Below are positions 1 through 12,607 of a stretch of 64,000 nucleotides of DNA, piece by piece; position 1 is the stretch's first letter, and every line of letters begins with the position of its first letter. Under the pieces are notes generated by a model, which was not told where the DNA came from, did not search any database, and saw only the letters and a list, made by a program, of their open reading frames with translations. The position numbers and the translations under genes are program-made. The DNA is taken from contig JAKTNV010000009.1 in NCBI GenBank assembly GCA_022747635.1, positions 2,389,064-2,453,063 on the forward strand, in the 5' to 3' direction. The stretch comes from Hetaerina americana (Eukaryota; Arthropoda; Insecta; Odonata; Calopterygidae).

Positions 1-1690
1 TAGGTTTCCTTCCGACTCCGCCGTTCCAACCGGTCACTAAGACGGAGCTTAGAATGGCTATTAAGTACTTAAACCCGAAAAAAGCCCCGGGTATTGAAGA
101 CATTTCAAACAGGCAATTAAAGAACGCACCACTGCCGGCCGTTCGTCACCTACTGGGCTTATTCAATAACTGTCTTTCCTCTTGCTACTTTCCAGATTCT
201 TGGAAAATAGCAAAAGTGTGCCTGCTTCCCAAGCCAGGCAAAGACCCGACAATCCCTTAAACCGCAGACCTATTTCCTTGCTTCCATCTATCTCTAAACT
301 GTTTGAATCAATTTTAAAAGCCCGTCTAGACCTCTTCCTACGGACCAATGACGTAATTAGGCCAGAACAAATCGGATTCCGGGAAGGACATTCTACTTCC
401 CTTCAAATACTCAGACTGGCGGAGTTTATCAGCCACGGCATGCAGAACAACCAACACCTTGCGGTGTTGTTCTTGGATGTGGCCAAGGCATTTGATCAAG
501 TCTGGCATGATGGATTGCTTCTGAAATTAATTAAAATCAGGGTGCCATTACATCTCATCATGATGTTTCAAAGTTTTCTCGCTTCACGAGCCATACATGT
601 CGCCGAAAACGGAGCTCTATCAGCCGGGAAACAGATAAACTGTGGCGTCCCGCAGGGCGCCATATTATATCCTACTCTCTTCAACTGCTTTGTCAGCGAT
701 CTTCCTTCTTTTCCACAAACTCAAACTTTCATGTTCGCCGACGATACTGCTATCGCGGCAAGATCTTGGAGCGGCACGTGTGCCTTCCGAAAGATACAAA
801 ACCACCTCTCTTTACTTGAAAACTGGACCGTCGACTCTAAAGTCACAATTAATGCCGAGAAAAGCGTTGTTGTCGACTTTCGGAAGAAACGAAACTATCT
901 CCCAAAAAAACCTTTAACCTTTCAATCCGTGCGTATTCCGACGAAATTCTCACAAAAATTCTTAGGGATACATTTCGACTACAGACTGACATGGGCCAAG
1001 CACATACAGCATGCCTTACACATTGCTCAGGGCACAAGAGCACTTCTGTCTCCACTCTTGTGCTCCAAATCGCGCCTCACGCACCAAACCAAAATTAGAT
1101 TGTACTTGTCATATATCCGTCTCAGGATGCTGTACGGTTGCGAAATTTTCGGGAACGCGACAATAACAGACAGAAAACGCTTAGAAACATTCCAGAATAA
1201 AACACTTCGCTACCTCACAAACCAGAGTAAACCCGTCCGGATACAGGAGATAAGAAACGCACACAGAATACCAAAAGTACACGTCTTCATTCGAGCGCAA
1301 GCTGAACGACTCGAGAGGTCCCTTCCACAAAACACGCTTACAAAAAATATATGGGATTACTCCCTACATAGAAAACGCCGTCCGAGCTACAAACTGCCAA
1401 AAGAAATTCTATTTCGGTAACATCACCGAATTCTTTCCAAAGACTTTTCTTTCTTGTATATGTATAACAATTTTTTAGTGTATTTAAACAAGGGTTTCTG
1501 TTTTATATTCTGTAAATGCCTTGTGAAACTGCTAAATTGTTTTTCTTGTATGTTAAAAATTTTGAAAAAAGGAAAAAAAGAATAAAAAAATTACATATAT
1601 ATTTAAAAAACAGTGGAAAAAATAAAAAAAATACTGAAAAAAAGGATTAAAAAACCAAAGAAAAGAGGAAAAAAATATAAATATAATTAG
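1..1690 (+). mobile_element. Jockey-like non-LTR retrotransposon, 3' part, decayed
   Basis: The element enters from the left edge. It encodes the reverse transcriptase half of a LINE polyprotein, which copies element RNA at a nicked chromosomal target. Positions 54-260 carry the N-terminal RT blocks (KKAPGIEDI, LLPKPGKDP). The chain continues in another frame from about 240 to 1420 with RPISLLPSISK, FLDVAKAFDQVWHDGLL, GVPQGA and the catalytic box FADDTAI near 740. One base appears to be missing near 250, so the frame is broken and the copy is probably inactive. After the stop at 1420 an A-rich tract (about 1550-1690) looks like the 3' UTR and tail. The FADDTAI box and the jockey-type spacing of motifs support the family. 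The endonuclease part is outside the window. Confidence 0.88.
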
Positions 1691-2042
1691 TTAGACCAGA
1701 GTTACAAAGTAATTTTAGTTCTTCCTTTAAGTTAAGGCCAATTGCCAACCCACTAGTGGTCTTTCTTTAAATTTCTCCTTCACTAACACTGGAAAGGTAC
1801 ACGTTCGTCATTTACACTTTCGTTCGCCATTGTTTTTCCTGTGCAAATTGCACAGACACTGCCGCTGAAGGGGTGAACGTTGTCACACCGAAGCAGCGTT
1901 TAAACGGAGGGCAAACGCCCAGACAATAGGGGATCTGGTCTGGTCTGGTCCCGGCACTTCGATCTGAAGACGCTCGTTGCAACACGGGCGAAACTGTTGT
2001 CAGAAAAACAACCTCCGCGGTGACATCCCGAGAATGGAGTCT
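1691..2042. other. Gene-free stretch with one ribozyme-like hairpin
   Basis: No coding signal is recognised. Positions 1964-1994 contain CTGAAGA, one extra base, a short stem GCTC/GGGC and GAAAC, discussed in the findings. The rest holds no feature I can name. Confidence 0.5.
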
Positions 2043-2430
2043 TTCATCTGAACGCCACGAAAATCTACGATCCCATATAGAACTATAATTGATTGGAACC
2101 AGCTGCCTGGAGGTTTGTTTGAGCCCTTTCCATCCAATTTTAGAAGTTTTAAGTATAAATGTAAAGCAGCCACTGGTTGATAAACTTCATTGTAGTTAAG
2201 AATAAATTGAGTAGCTTCAGGCGTGATGTGGTGGAAGTCGAACATAATGAATAACTGATTGAAGCACTTTTCCGCTTGATATTTTTTTTTTATTTTACGA
2301 CCTGGTTTCGATGCATTAAATCATCATCAGGTCAAGACCTGAGACCTGATGATGATGTAATACATCGAAACCCGGTCGTAAAATAAAAACAAATTTTATC
2401 AATTGGAAAAGTACTTCAATCAGTTGTTCT
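2043..2430. repeat. Foldback repeat, copy 1 (long inverted arms)
   Basis: Positions 2253-2333 and 2343-2425 are imperfect reverse complements separated by about 9 bases. Each arm carries CTGATGA, one base, a small hairpin and CGAAAC (reverse complement at 2305-2330, forward at 2346-2371). The outer left segment 2206-2252 matches the reverse complement of the outer right segment of copy 2 (44537-44583). A flanking segment at 2043-2075 recurs at 34176-34209. The family is unidentified. Inverted terminal pieces with a hammerhead-like core would fit Penelope-like termini, which is inference. Confidence 0.75.
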
Positions 2431-4686
2431 TCATTGTAGTTATTAAAATATTGTTTGTATGTGATTTGGACGGCATTTTGTATGTGATGTGGAAGTGTCA
2501 TTGCATGTAAGAATATTTTGTCTCTTATCTGTTTTTCTAGTGCGTGTATGTATGTCATTTTCGTTGTAAGAGTTATCTTTGACCAAACTTGACCGTTGCC
2601 ACCAGGGAAATCGCCTAATTGCAACGTAATTCTAAAATAAATAAAAAAAATAATAATTGTCATTGAATGGAAGATGCAATGATGGAGCCAGGAATGGCAG
2701 CCGCGGCCCATATCTGACCCACGGCGCGAGATTGTCGGTTTACCCTTGATTTAATCATCGCAGTCACACAACCCAGCAGTGCCAGTTCTCAGTCGAGACA
2801 CTTTTAACTCGTAAATATAGAATCGGATGAAAAATAACTGGGTTGCATCGAGGGTGGGAGTGCAATGGGAATGATGATAATCGGAAAATTAATGTCCGTG
2901 TGCATGGGAAAATCATATCAAGGCGTAATCGCTGTTACGCAGGGTGCGACTCGGGATCTGTCGGGGCGGAGAAATAATCCGAGGCGTGGAATGAGGAAAA
3001 GGCATGTCGATTAAATTACGTGAAAAGTGCTCAAGGGGGAGAATAGAAAAAAGGGGAAGAGAGGGGAAGATGGAAAGAAATCGGCAAATTGCTGAATAGT
3101 AACGGCGAAGAAAAACAAGAAAATGACGGACTAGAGAACAAGTTTCACTGAAAACAAACGGGAATGTTGAAAATACAGTCTTCAATAAAATAAGACGAAT
3201 GGAATGATTTCAATAATTGCAAATTCTTTAGACGAATTTTTTTCTTAATTTTCAAAATAAATTGTTGCATTCGCGTGTTCTGCCGTGTGATTCACCGGCC
3301 AAGTAATGGCGTGGCCGAGTCACCGCTGGTGACTCGATGTGGACAGTGATAACTGGTGACTCGCCATGGACTACGGACCAGTGGGTGATGCCGACCCCCC
3401 CCCCCTTTCTGCCTGGAGAGGGATGTTGATAACGACGACGGGTGGTTGATGTCATCCCGAAGAAGCCAGTCTGGGACTCGAGATCAGAGAGGAAGGTTGG
3501 GCTGGGCCCCTTCTCCTGGTTGGAAGCGCCAAGCCGTGTCACGGGATATTTGTTGTAAACTCTGTCTGCCTAGAATACATTTAATTTGGGTTAAATCGGG
3601 ACCGCCGTTGTGCGCTTTTTTTTAGTTTTTTCTTCTTCCCCATTTCCATCAACGAACTCCTCTCCCCGCCATAACCCACCAAACCAAAAGCCCCCGTTTA
3701 CCCTCGAGGCAGCGACTCGACTCGCGGGGTACTTATCTCGTGTCACCAATATCTCCTCGAAGGCGCGGGGATACGACAAAATGTAACAACCTCGTAATAA
3801 TTCTAGAGCGTCCGAAATAAGTTTCCAAGGAGGACGAATAAGGTATTCGCGACTGCTTCAGATCCTTTTATTCTCTACTGGAGGAAATACGGATCCGTCC
3901 CTCTCTCTCACCAAAATGGAGAACAACAATCAACACTAGATGCCAACCAGAAATCAAATTTCCATCTATTTTGAGAGAAAAATCACTTTCAGCCAATTTA
4001 ATGAATCTCTCATTGCAAGCTATTCGAGCAAATGTCAGCGGAAATCGGGGCACGAAAGGAGAATTCACTCCTCATTCCTTTTCTTGTTTCGCGCCCTAAA
4101 AAATTTCGTTTCTAAAATCAAATCAAATTTTTCAACCAAAATTAAATAAAAAACATATAACAATGAGATTTATAAACTCTGGGGCGTTCAGAGAGGCTTT
4201 GACGACAGCCTTTACACTGCAAAAAATCTCACGGCCAAATGTATATATAACTGCAGCAAGAAGAAATGCGTCCTAACATGCTGGTTGCCGAAGTGTGGTG
4301 GCGCCACGGACGCAGAAAAATAAGTCAATCGTTTATTTAATTGCAAAAGACACGCAAAAGGCAGCATCTCGGATAAATTTAAGAAGATGCTTAAAACATC
4401 GTTGTCATTATCATGTGCCCCATTTCCACGGTGACCGGCACGCAATGCACATCACCCATAACTTAGATATGGCCACGTTCATACGTATCTTTTTCCGTTC
4501 CCTTGAGTTTGGAAAAAGAAAGACTCCAATATTGCAAGATTGTGAATGAAACGGTATTTCTTCAACGTGAACATTTCTTTGCGAATTATAGACCGAAATC
4601 CATTCGACCACCCAATTTCGGAACGACAGACTTCGTACATAAAGTCATTCGAAAATCACTTCAAGTTTAAGGCAACGTTTTAAAAC
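2431..4686. other. Intergenic, nothing recognised
   Basis: Only short open frames without recognisable motifs occur here. There is a C homopolymer near 3397-3406. I see no RNA gene, promoter or identifiable transposon. Confidence 0.5.
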
Positions 4687-5985
4687 TACGAGGATAGCTT
4701 TAAGGTTCTCGAAATCACCAACAGATGCCAGCGCTAGCGCAACGAGTTTCCCACGCAGTAATAGGTATGAGCAAACACGTTACGCGTCAGTGCTCTGAGA
4801 AGAAAACTGTGTTGGTACGGACGCCTCTCTCTGTTGTTGCTCCAGGGCAGTGATTCGTGAAGATGGAAAAACTATGAGATTCAAGCAATGATTAAATACT
4901 TCGTAAAGAAAGGTATGAGAGCAAAGGAAATTAATGCCGACTTTCGTGACACTCTTGGGGACTCTGCTCCTTCATATTCAATTGTTACTAAGTGGTCAAA
5001 CGAGTCCAAGTTTCGTGGGCACAGCTTAGATGATGATCCTTATAGTGGTCGGCCAAAAATGTACCCCTACCCCAGGAATTATTGCAAAACTGCAATAAAT
5101 GGTCATTGAAGATGGCCGAATGAAAGTGCGAGAAATCGCTTAAGTTGCAGGGGTGTCATCTGAACGGACATAATTGCAACACATTTTAACAGCGGAATTG
5201 GACATGAGTAAATTATCTGCTGGATAGGTGCCGCGACTCTTGACGCAGGATCACAAATGCATTAGAATGTAAATATCCGAACAATGTTTGACCTGTTTGA
5301 CCAACAAGATTTTCTGCACCGTTTTGTGACCACAGATGAAACTTTGGTCCACTTCTATACCCCAGAGACAAAACAGCAGTCAAAGCAGTGGAAACATGTT
5401 GATTATTAGACCACCAAAGAAAGCAAAGGCAATACGGTCGGCCGGAAAAGTCATGGCTTCAGTTTTCTGGGATGCGAAAGGAACTCAGCTGATGGATTAT
5501 CTTCCAACTGGTCAAATAATTACTGGACAATACTACGCTAACCTCCTGGACCAACTACTGCAAAATATACATGAAAAAAGGCAAGGTTTGTCAAGGCAAA
5601 AAGTCATCTTTCATCAAGACAATGCACGTCCACAAACAAGTGTTGTTGCCATGACAGAATTACGTGAACTAAGATACGAATGATTGCTACCCCCGCCTTA
5701 TTCCCCTGAATTGGCTCCATTTAGATCTCCATCTCTTCCCCAAGCTCAAACCTGTCCTCGGTAGACTAAAATTCTCTCCAAACGAAGAATTAACAGCCAT
5801 AGTAGGCGGGTATTTTGCAGGTCTGAAGGAATCTAATTTTCGAGATGGAATCAAGACGTAGGAACATCGCTGGACCAAGTGCATTAGTGTAGAGGGAGAC
5901 TATATTGAAAAATAAAAAAAAGATTCACTGAGGCAATTCTTTTATTTCTCTTCTATTCCGAGAACTTTTCGAATTACCCTGCCCA
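4687..5985 (+). mobile_element. Mariner transposon M1, degenerate
   Basis: The terminal inverted repeats are imperfect: the left end reads TACGAGGATAGC and the reverse complement of the right end reads GCAGGGTAATTC, both running into GTTCTCG(A/G)AAT. Between them lies a decayed mariner transposase, a cut-and-paste DD34D enzyme that targets TA. The N-terminal helix-turn-helix region is at 4888-5070 (KKGMRAKEI, SLDDDPYSGRPK). TTDET, the first catalytic Asp, is near 5331. HQDNARPQTS, the second Asp, is near 5615. The third Asp region near 5720 is out of frame. The start region at 4863 has a 2-base insertion. Several frameshifts make it a pseudogene. Confidence 0.88.
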
Positions 5986-8900
5986 TAATACATAATGTAT
6001 AAACGTTTTCACGCGTAGGTTTCCAAGGAATGACATATTTACATGACATAATAGAAAATCAAACTTTATCCATTTTTCTTCTCGTTCCAATAACTCGTGC
6101 TCGTAGGTTTCAAGCCGTTGCGATTCCAGACTCATTACGCGCCATAAGCTAATGAAAAGGAGCCTTTGACTGAGGGCGAGTGATGCCGTGCCACAAAAAA
6201 TCAGATTTCGTGATTCTTCCGTCCTCACCTTTCCGGGGATATCGACCAATTCCTCTTGCCGATTATTCCTTCGAGATCTAACGACGATAATGCATTTCAT
6301 AAGCCGAGCCCAACTTTAAAAATGGCTTTAAGGGTGTTAATGATTAGCAAGTCGGCGTGCACATTGGAGTGGAAGTACCTTGGACTTTGGCCAACAGAGA
6401 AGCTTACCGCATTTCTCAAACCATTCGGAGCACTGGGAGGTAGAAGAAGAGCCGAAGGGAGCAGCATCGACTATCGAGGTTCTTGTAAATGCCAACCGCT
6501 ACACTGCCGAGTGAGGACTGCCCGCACTTGAATTCTCACGCAAATTGAATGGAAATTGAATCCAAGCCGACTTTTTCGATGATCTGAAACTCGACCTTGC
6601 CTCAAAGGGCCTTTGGGAGGGCTTGGATACTCCTATAAAACAAAACCTAGACGAAGAATTGAATGTGAGATGCAAGCAGTGATTTTTCATCGTCGAATTT
6701 CCATCACTGCGGCCCCCCCAGAGCGGCGATGACCGTGGGGAGGCGGGGAAGGAGATCAGTAGGAAACGCGAGGGTTGGTTTTATGCGAGGTGAGGAGCGT
6801 CATCCGCCTCGGCGTAAATTGCGTGGGTATCATAGTTTAGAAGAGCTGTTTTAGAAATCATTAGTTCAGTTATAATTGTAAGTATTTCTCAATCGATAAA
6901 TACGATTAACGCGCCGCGATTGACAATGGACATGACCCTTCACGGACAACAACCTGCGCAATAATGCACAATTTACTTTTTGTCGCCGAATATTTAATTT
7001 TTTGCGGTAGCTCAGAACGAAGTAAATGCTTCAAAATGCTGAATTTGAACCACTCAGTTTGGCAGCCGAACTCTCCACCCACTAATCTATCACGCCAACT
7101 GCAAAGTAAGCAAACTACATACTCGTAATGCGCATATTTTCGGAGTTAATTGCCATTTATAACTTGTTCTTTCGACCAGTGTGATTTCTTAAAATGAAGC
7201 ATAAAAACGAGCAATTAATCTTAATGAGTAATCATTTGCCGATTTTCTAGTATTGCGAAGGCGGGTTTGCAAATTTATTTTTAATACCAAGTTATCATTT
7301 CGCACCCTTCCTCGGAGCCTAGTTAACGTATTCTTCGGAGATGAGACCGTATAAGAGCGTTGGTGCTCGGCAATGGCAGATAACGTATTCCTGGGGGCTG
7401 GGGACGTGCGACATAATTTAAACTTGACCATCTGCTAAAAATGGAACATTTTGTTTAAGATAAACCGTTTCGAGGCCAAAATGTGATGACCTCCCCACGT
7501 CAGAGACGTCGCTACATTTCTGGCTCCTTCATAAATGTCTAATGAGACCCAAAAGGCCAATCACTGAAGAAAGGGAGTCCCTCGAACGTAGTACATCTCA
7601 ATCTGAACCTGTAGGTTGACACCCCGTGGATTTGGATAACACCTACATACACACAATGAACACATTAAGTGTCCACTGGAAGCAGAACGGTGACGAATTC
7701 CGCGTTTGCGAACCATATTCCGTGAATGTCACGGCAGATCAACGACAGACACGATTCGTGGGATTTGATCATAAAATACAAATCTTCGGTTTTCAAAATC
7801 CAAATGAGACAAGAAAAATATAATCTCTTCGCCTGATGTACATATAGAAGTAAATTCGGCATGCATTCGGAAATTTAAATAAGTCAGCCACGCATTCCCA
7901 AGTAGTCACGTTTTATTTATTCTACCATAGCAACGAAAACTGTTGCTCAAGTCGAGATGAAGGAAATAAAATTGCAAATAAGCGAGATCACGAAAAAGGA
8001 AAAACTGGCGAAAAGAAAATGGCTTAAAAAAATACCAAATCATGACCAAACGAATGTTTGATGAGCCTCGGAAAATTTCTTTAATTTTACCTGTGTCCTA
8101 GTGTCACAGCTGAAAAACATGAGCTAATTTGTACTACAAATTACTTTAAGATGCTCGGGTTTCCAACAAAGAATAACTGTTTAAAACGATACAATAAGTA
8201 ATAATAAATGCCAAACACATCGAGTGCTAAAGAAACCATCCCATTGAAACTATCGCATTAATCACTCTTTCCACGGACGCCATACGTCGTAAGCGAATAT
8301 AATAAAAGTATTTGGGGCATAAAAGAAGGGTAAGCAAATATAACCAGAAATTTTAGGCCGTATTTTTTTATAGAATAGACTGAACTTGCACTTTCGTATA
8401 GAGTTATCGAATTGTCTGAGGCATTTGGAATTAGAACTCGGTTTAGCCGCGAGATTAACAAACAGGGATCTGCCTGATCGAATGTTTGTTCACTCGGCTC
8501 GACATCCAAGAGAAAGTGAAGACGAAGAACATTGAACAGCATAGGAATAAGTACAGATTCTTGGGATTGTTTGACTCAAATCTCATGCAAGAACTCGTAT
8601 CTATGTTAGATTTAAATTAAATTTTACCTTTCTTGGAGAGAGGGAAGACCTTCTGATGCTTAGGGAAGTGCTTTTCCAAGAAGGATAGTAACATCATGAT
8701 GAAGATACCGCAGAACTTTTGTAACGGAACACCTGTCGCCCGCCGCCCCTCCCCCCCTTCTCTCTGTTCTTCTTATTCTCCCCCCCCCCCCCCGTCGTCA
8801 ATTGCAATCGGAAAAACTGGGGCACAATCCTGAAGCAGGTGTGATAATCGGAGTACGCGAGACTTTGAAAAGCAGGGTAATGCCCAAAACTACACCCTCC

Positions 8901-11900
8901 CCATCCATCATTCCTTTTACAAATACTGAGAAAGGTTTAATTCCGCTGGAAGGCGAACGAACAGCTATCGCCAATTGTGAGGTAACAATGTTCTTCGCGG
9001 ATGTGCTGAGGCCATCATGGCAAACGACGCGAGATGGAACTGAGAGGGGCTTTCAAATAAACCACATAGAAGCAACAGCTGCTGCAAACTGAATAGCGGG
9101 CACGATCTCACGGCTGAGGGTTCATTGATTACAACCCGCCGTACCCTTTTAAACGGGCGAGCCTTTACCTGGATACATCCGCACGGTGCTGCCCCCTGGC
9201 GGACAACGCGCTCACCGCTTAGGTTGAGAAATCAGAAAGCATTTTAAAAAAGTACATGACAACGAGCGGACCTGATTCAAATGATGACAACGGTTTGATC
9301 CGACTACGGAAAAGAAATCCGCGGAGTGACACGGAATACGCCACACGTCTTATTTTGCGCAAACATAGGAGAAAGATTGGCAACCTAATGGTTTACGGCC
9401 AAAGGTGCAACCATTCAGCGGTCGTTTCAAGGCGCAAAAAACGGTTTCAAACATTTCCACGGCACATGCATTGAATTGCAAGAGTTGCCTATGATTTTAA
9501 GGATGACCATAATGTTTCATGTCAAAAGGTATTCGATAAGTTCAGTAAGGAGACGTCTTGAATTATTAATGTTATTAAGTGAGTTTGATCCAACCCTATG
9601 ATTATGAACGGGTAAAAAAGGAATGTGCATTGTAATAAGAATGGATCAATTCAAACGAAATGAAAGAAGAACCTCAACGATTTGGGAGAGACGACGACGC
9701 ATATCAAGGCACGAAACTAAGGCGCGAGAGCCTTAAATTTTTAATCGAAAGTCAGTCATTTATAATGCATGTTATATCGATTAGAAGAAATTGAAAATGA
9801 TACCTTACGAAAAGTAAACAAATGAAACTAATGATAAATGGAGAAATCAGGAATATGGATGATAAAATAGCCTATGATATAGACAAATATATCGTACTTG
9901 TGTAACTTAAGCCGTCATAAGGGACAACTAAAGACATCTCAGGCGCCTGTGCACATTATCAATACCAGAGGCGCCACGAGATGGCGCCTTTTCAAAACTC
10001 ATACCTCCAGATACCGCGGAATGGTATGACATACCTCGTACACACTACAGCTGTCGAAAATCTGATTTATTAAAAGTTTTTCTCGCAGTATAAAATATTG
10101 TTTATAACAGAAAATGCATTTTCTTTTATTTGGCACAAAACATATTACTGTATATTTAATATTATATCGTAACAGTGGGTCAAAATTAGGAATTGTCCAA
10201 TGACTTAAGAGCGGAAAGTTAAAGCGGGAATTCCAATTAACCGGTACTGTGGGGGAGAAATCATGTTGGCAGCGCATAATATTTCTTTCGGGCATCAAAA
10301 AGCCTATCATTTCCTCAATACGCTACAATAAAATCCACCAGGTGTAAGTTTAGGCTACTGTAATAATTGTAAAAATAATATTAATATACTTTCAGTGTCC
10401 CACTAGAATGAATGCGAAAGAAAATGTAACAGAACAAAAAACACATGCGTTAATACGTGCCTGGTGTAAGTTCATAATTACAGTTTGAGCAGCGTAAGTT
10501 CAAAAATGAGGATATTAGTAATTTTAAAAGAAAGAAATCCGCCGAAGCGGTCTCAACTTGGGGCGTACAAAATTTTTTAATTAATTTCACTACGTACCTA
10601 CACCTACTCACTGAATGTTTGATTTCACAACTCAAAAAGGCACATTTACATCCAGTAAGTTCTCATCAAGAAAGTACAGCTTTTCCATGTCAAAAGCGGT
10701 CTTCATATTTCACTGTAGCCATTAAGAAATAAGCCCCGTTTCGAACTTCAGTCTTCTGCACATGACCTAGAGCGTGGCTGTCACAAGTATTTCATAACAT
10801 TAACCAAAACAGTAATAGTAAAAGCTAGCAAGCAGTAGTAACAATAAGCTTCAAGGATCCCCAAACCTTTGTTTTCACGATCACGACCAACAAGATTCAC
10901 AACGCCTCACGTCCGGCCCTCAAGAATGGTGGGAAAAGGAAGTTAGCTCTTCAATGGTAATGAGCCTCTTAAAATTTATGGAAATATATTCCCCCATGCG
11001 CGATCAATCTTGACAAATTAATAATGCAACGAAAACCCCGAAACATGATCGCAGCCGTCACTGCACCGTGAACTAATTCTACCTTAGAAAACCTCAGACA
11101 TTCTAGCTATGAGTGTCCAAAACTCTTTGGAAAACATAAATTTGAATTGAGTTTAGCGTGGGTATCGAACCACTCTTTCCTTTAACCCAGACTGAATGCT
11201 CTCTTTGCCGGCAGATTATATGAATCACGCTTACTCCATCGATCGATAATGCCGTAAGGCGTCAAGCCCTACAAGACCAATGCGTGTCGGCGTGAGTGGC
11301 AATCAAATTTAAATATTATCAACATTTTAAGAAACAACAGCCATTTCAAAGTTCATAACCATTCATTTATTACAACTACTCTAATCCTTCACTCAATATA
11401 CAATCATTCATATATTTTTAATGGAATCCAGAGCAATAGTAAAACGCTTGGTCAACAGAAAGACGTTGCACTTGAAAAACAAGAACGTTCGATTTTACCT
11501 TCTGACAAATAGGCATTCGGAATAAGGATCTAAACATTTTAATAGAGAAGAAAATAAAGTTTATACTCTCTAAAACACACGAAGGGGAAGATTCCCAATA
11601 GTTTACAACATTTGAAAATGGTGGCGATTTCTGCGCAAACTTTTATTCGATAAATGCCTTTAGCTGTAGCATGAACTGTACTAACCTTCACAGTCAATGA
11701 GTCACTTATATATCTCTGTTGTCACCTTTTCTGCAGCCATTTGAATATCTCTGAAAGCATAACAATTCAAATGCCACTGTTTACGTTTGCAGGTCACACA
11801 CACACACCACGGTAGTATTGCACTCTGCTGCCGGGCAGGGAAAATATCGACCACTGACAAAGAAAACGCTTACCGTTAGTCATTTTGATGTAGCAGAAGA

Positions 11901-12199
11901 CTATGTCTATTTTTGCAGGACATTGTCTTTTGGCATCATTGTAGGAATGTTGTAGCATTTATTTAAACCATTTAGAGTAATTTCACATTTAAAAGTTCTC
12001 AAATGAAACGTTTCGATGAAAAATGAAGGTCCTAAGTTTTTCTATTGTGGTTTCGTTGGCAAAGCTATAATAGTTGTGTCGTCTTTTAGATGAAATTCAA
12101 TTCTTTCATCTCTTGTCAATGATAAGAGTACGTGGAAATCAAACGTGTAAGTTTCCGTACACGAACTTCCGTGGCTTCTATCCTTTGTGATTATTCGCG
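5986..12199. other. 6.2 kb intergenic region upstream of the metallopeptidase gene
   Basis: I find no gene, mobile element or RNA gene that I can support. Features seen are a C homopolymer at 8780-8793 and a CA repeat near 11800. The last few hundred bases must contain the promoter and 5' UTR of the gene starting at 12200, but no TATA box or other core motif stands out. Confidence 0.5.
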
Positions 12200-12607
12200 A
12201 TGACCACCAAGCTTAGTGATGACTCGAACAATCATTATATTCAGCTTTCCAACGTCAAAAATGGTGATATATTTACGCATTCAGTATGCCTGTTAAAAGG
12301 ACAGATCAATGCCGAAGATCGTCGCTGTACTGGTGGGAAAATTTTATTGCACCAGGCAAAAGATAATCTCAAAGAAGTATTGGTGGCTTCGGAATGGGAG
12401 GTGACAGATTGGGGAGAATTTAGGTGTCTCTTCTCATTTAAGAGTGGACCAAACCAAATTAGACTTCTATGGAAATGTCCAACCTGTGGATATGATGCTC
12501 AGCTTACAATTCAACTGTACTACGAGGAAAGAAACACTAGTTACAAGGTGTTGCCTCTGTGGATTGTCTGCCAGGATTCTGAAGAAGAGAGCAAGGAAAA
12601 TATCTTG
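12200..12607 (+). CDS. Metallopeptidase exon 1 (start codon)
   Basis: It starts at the ATG at 12200 (MTTKLSDDS) and runs 136 whole codons to the donor g|GTAAAG at 12608. Using this donor rather than the nearby AA|GTAACT keeps exon 2 in frame. Confidence 0.82.

Noticed and set aside
2000..2711. Minus-strand open frames next to the foldback repeat
   Set aside because: They run through the palindrome and contain no recognisable domain; the repeat structure explains the sequence better.
7030..7110. tRNA-like segment (GTTCAAATTC on the - strand)
   Set aside because: The A-box is poor, the stems do not close and no other copy is visible.
9999..10310. Minus-strand open frame with a CxxC pair, reminiscent of a piggyBac C-terminus
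   Set aside because: Only one CxxC and no flanking transposase motifs or inverted repeats were seen.
11155..11235. Possible tRNA-like B-box (GGTTCGATACCC on the - strand)
   Set aside because: An isolated box without a convincing cloverleaf or repeat partner.
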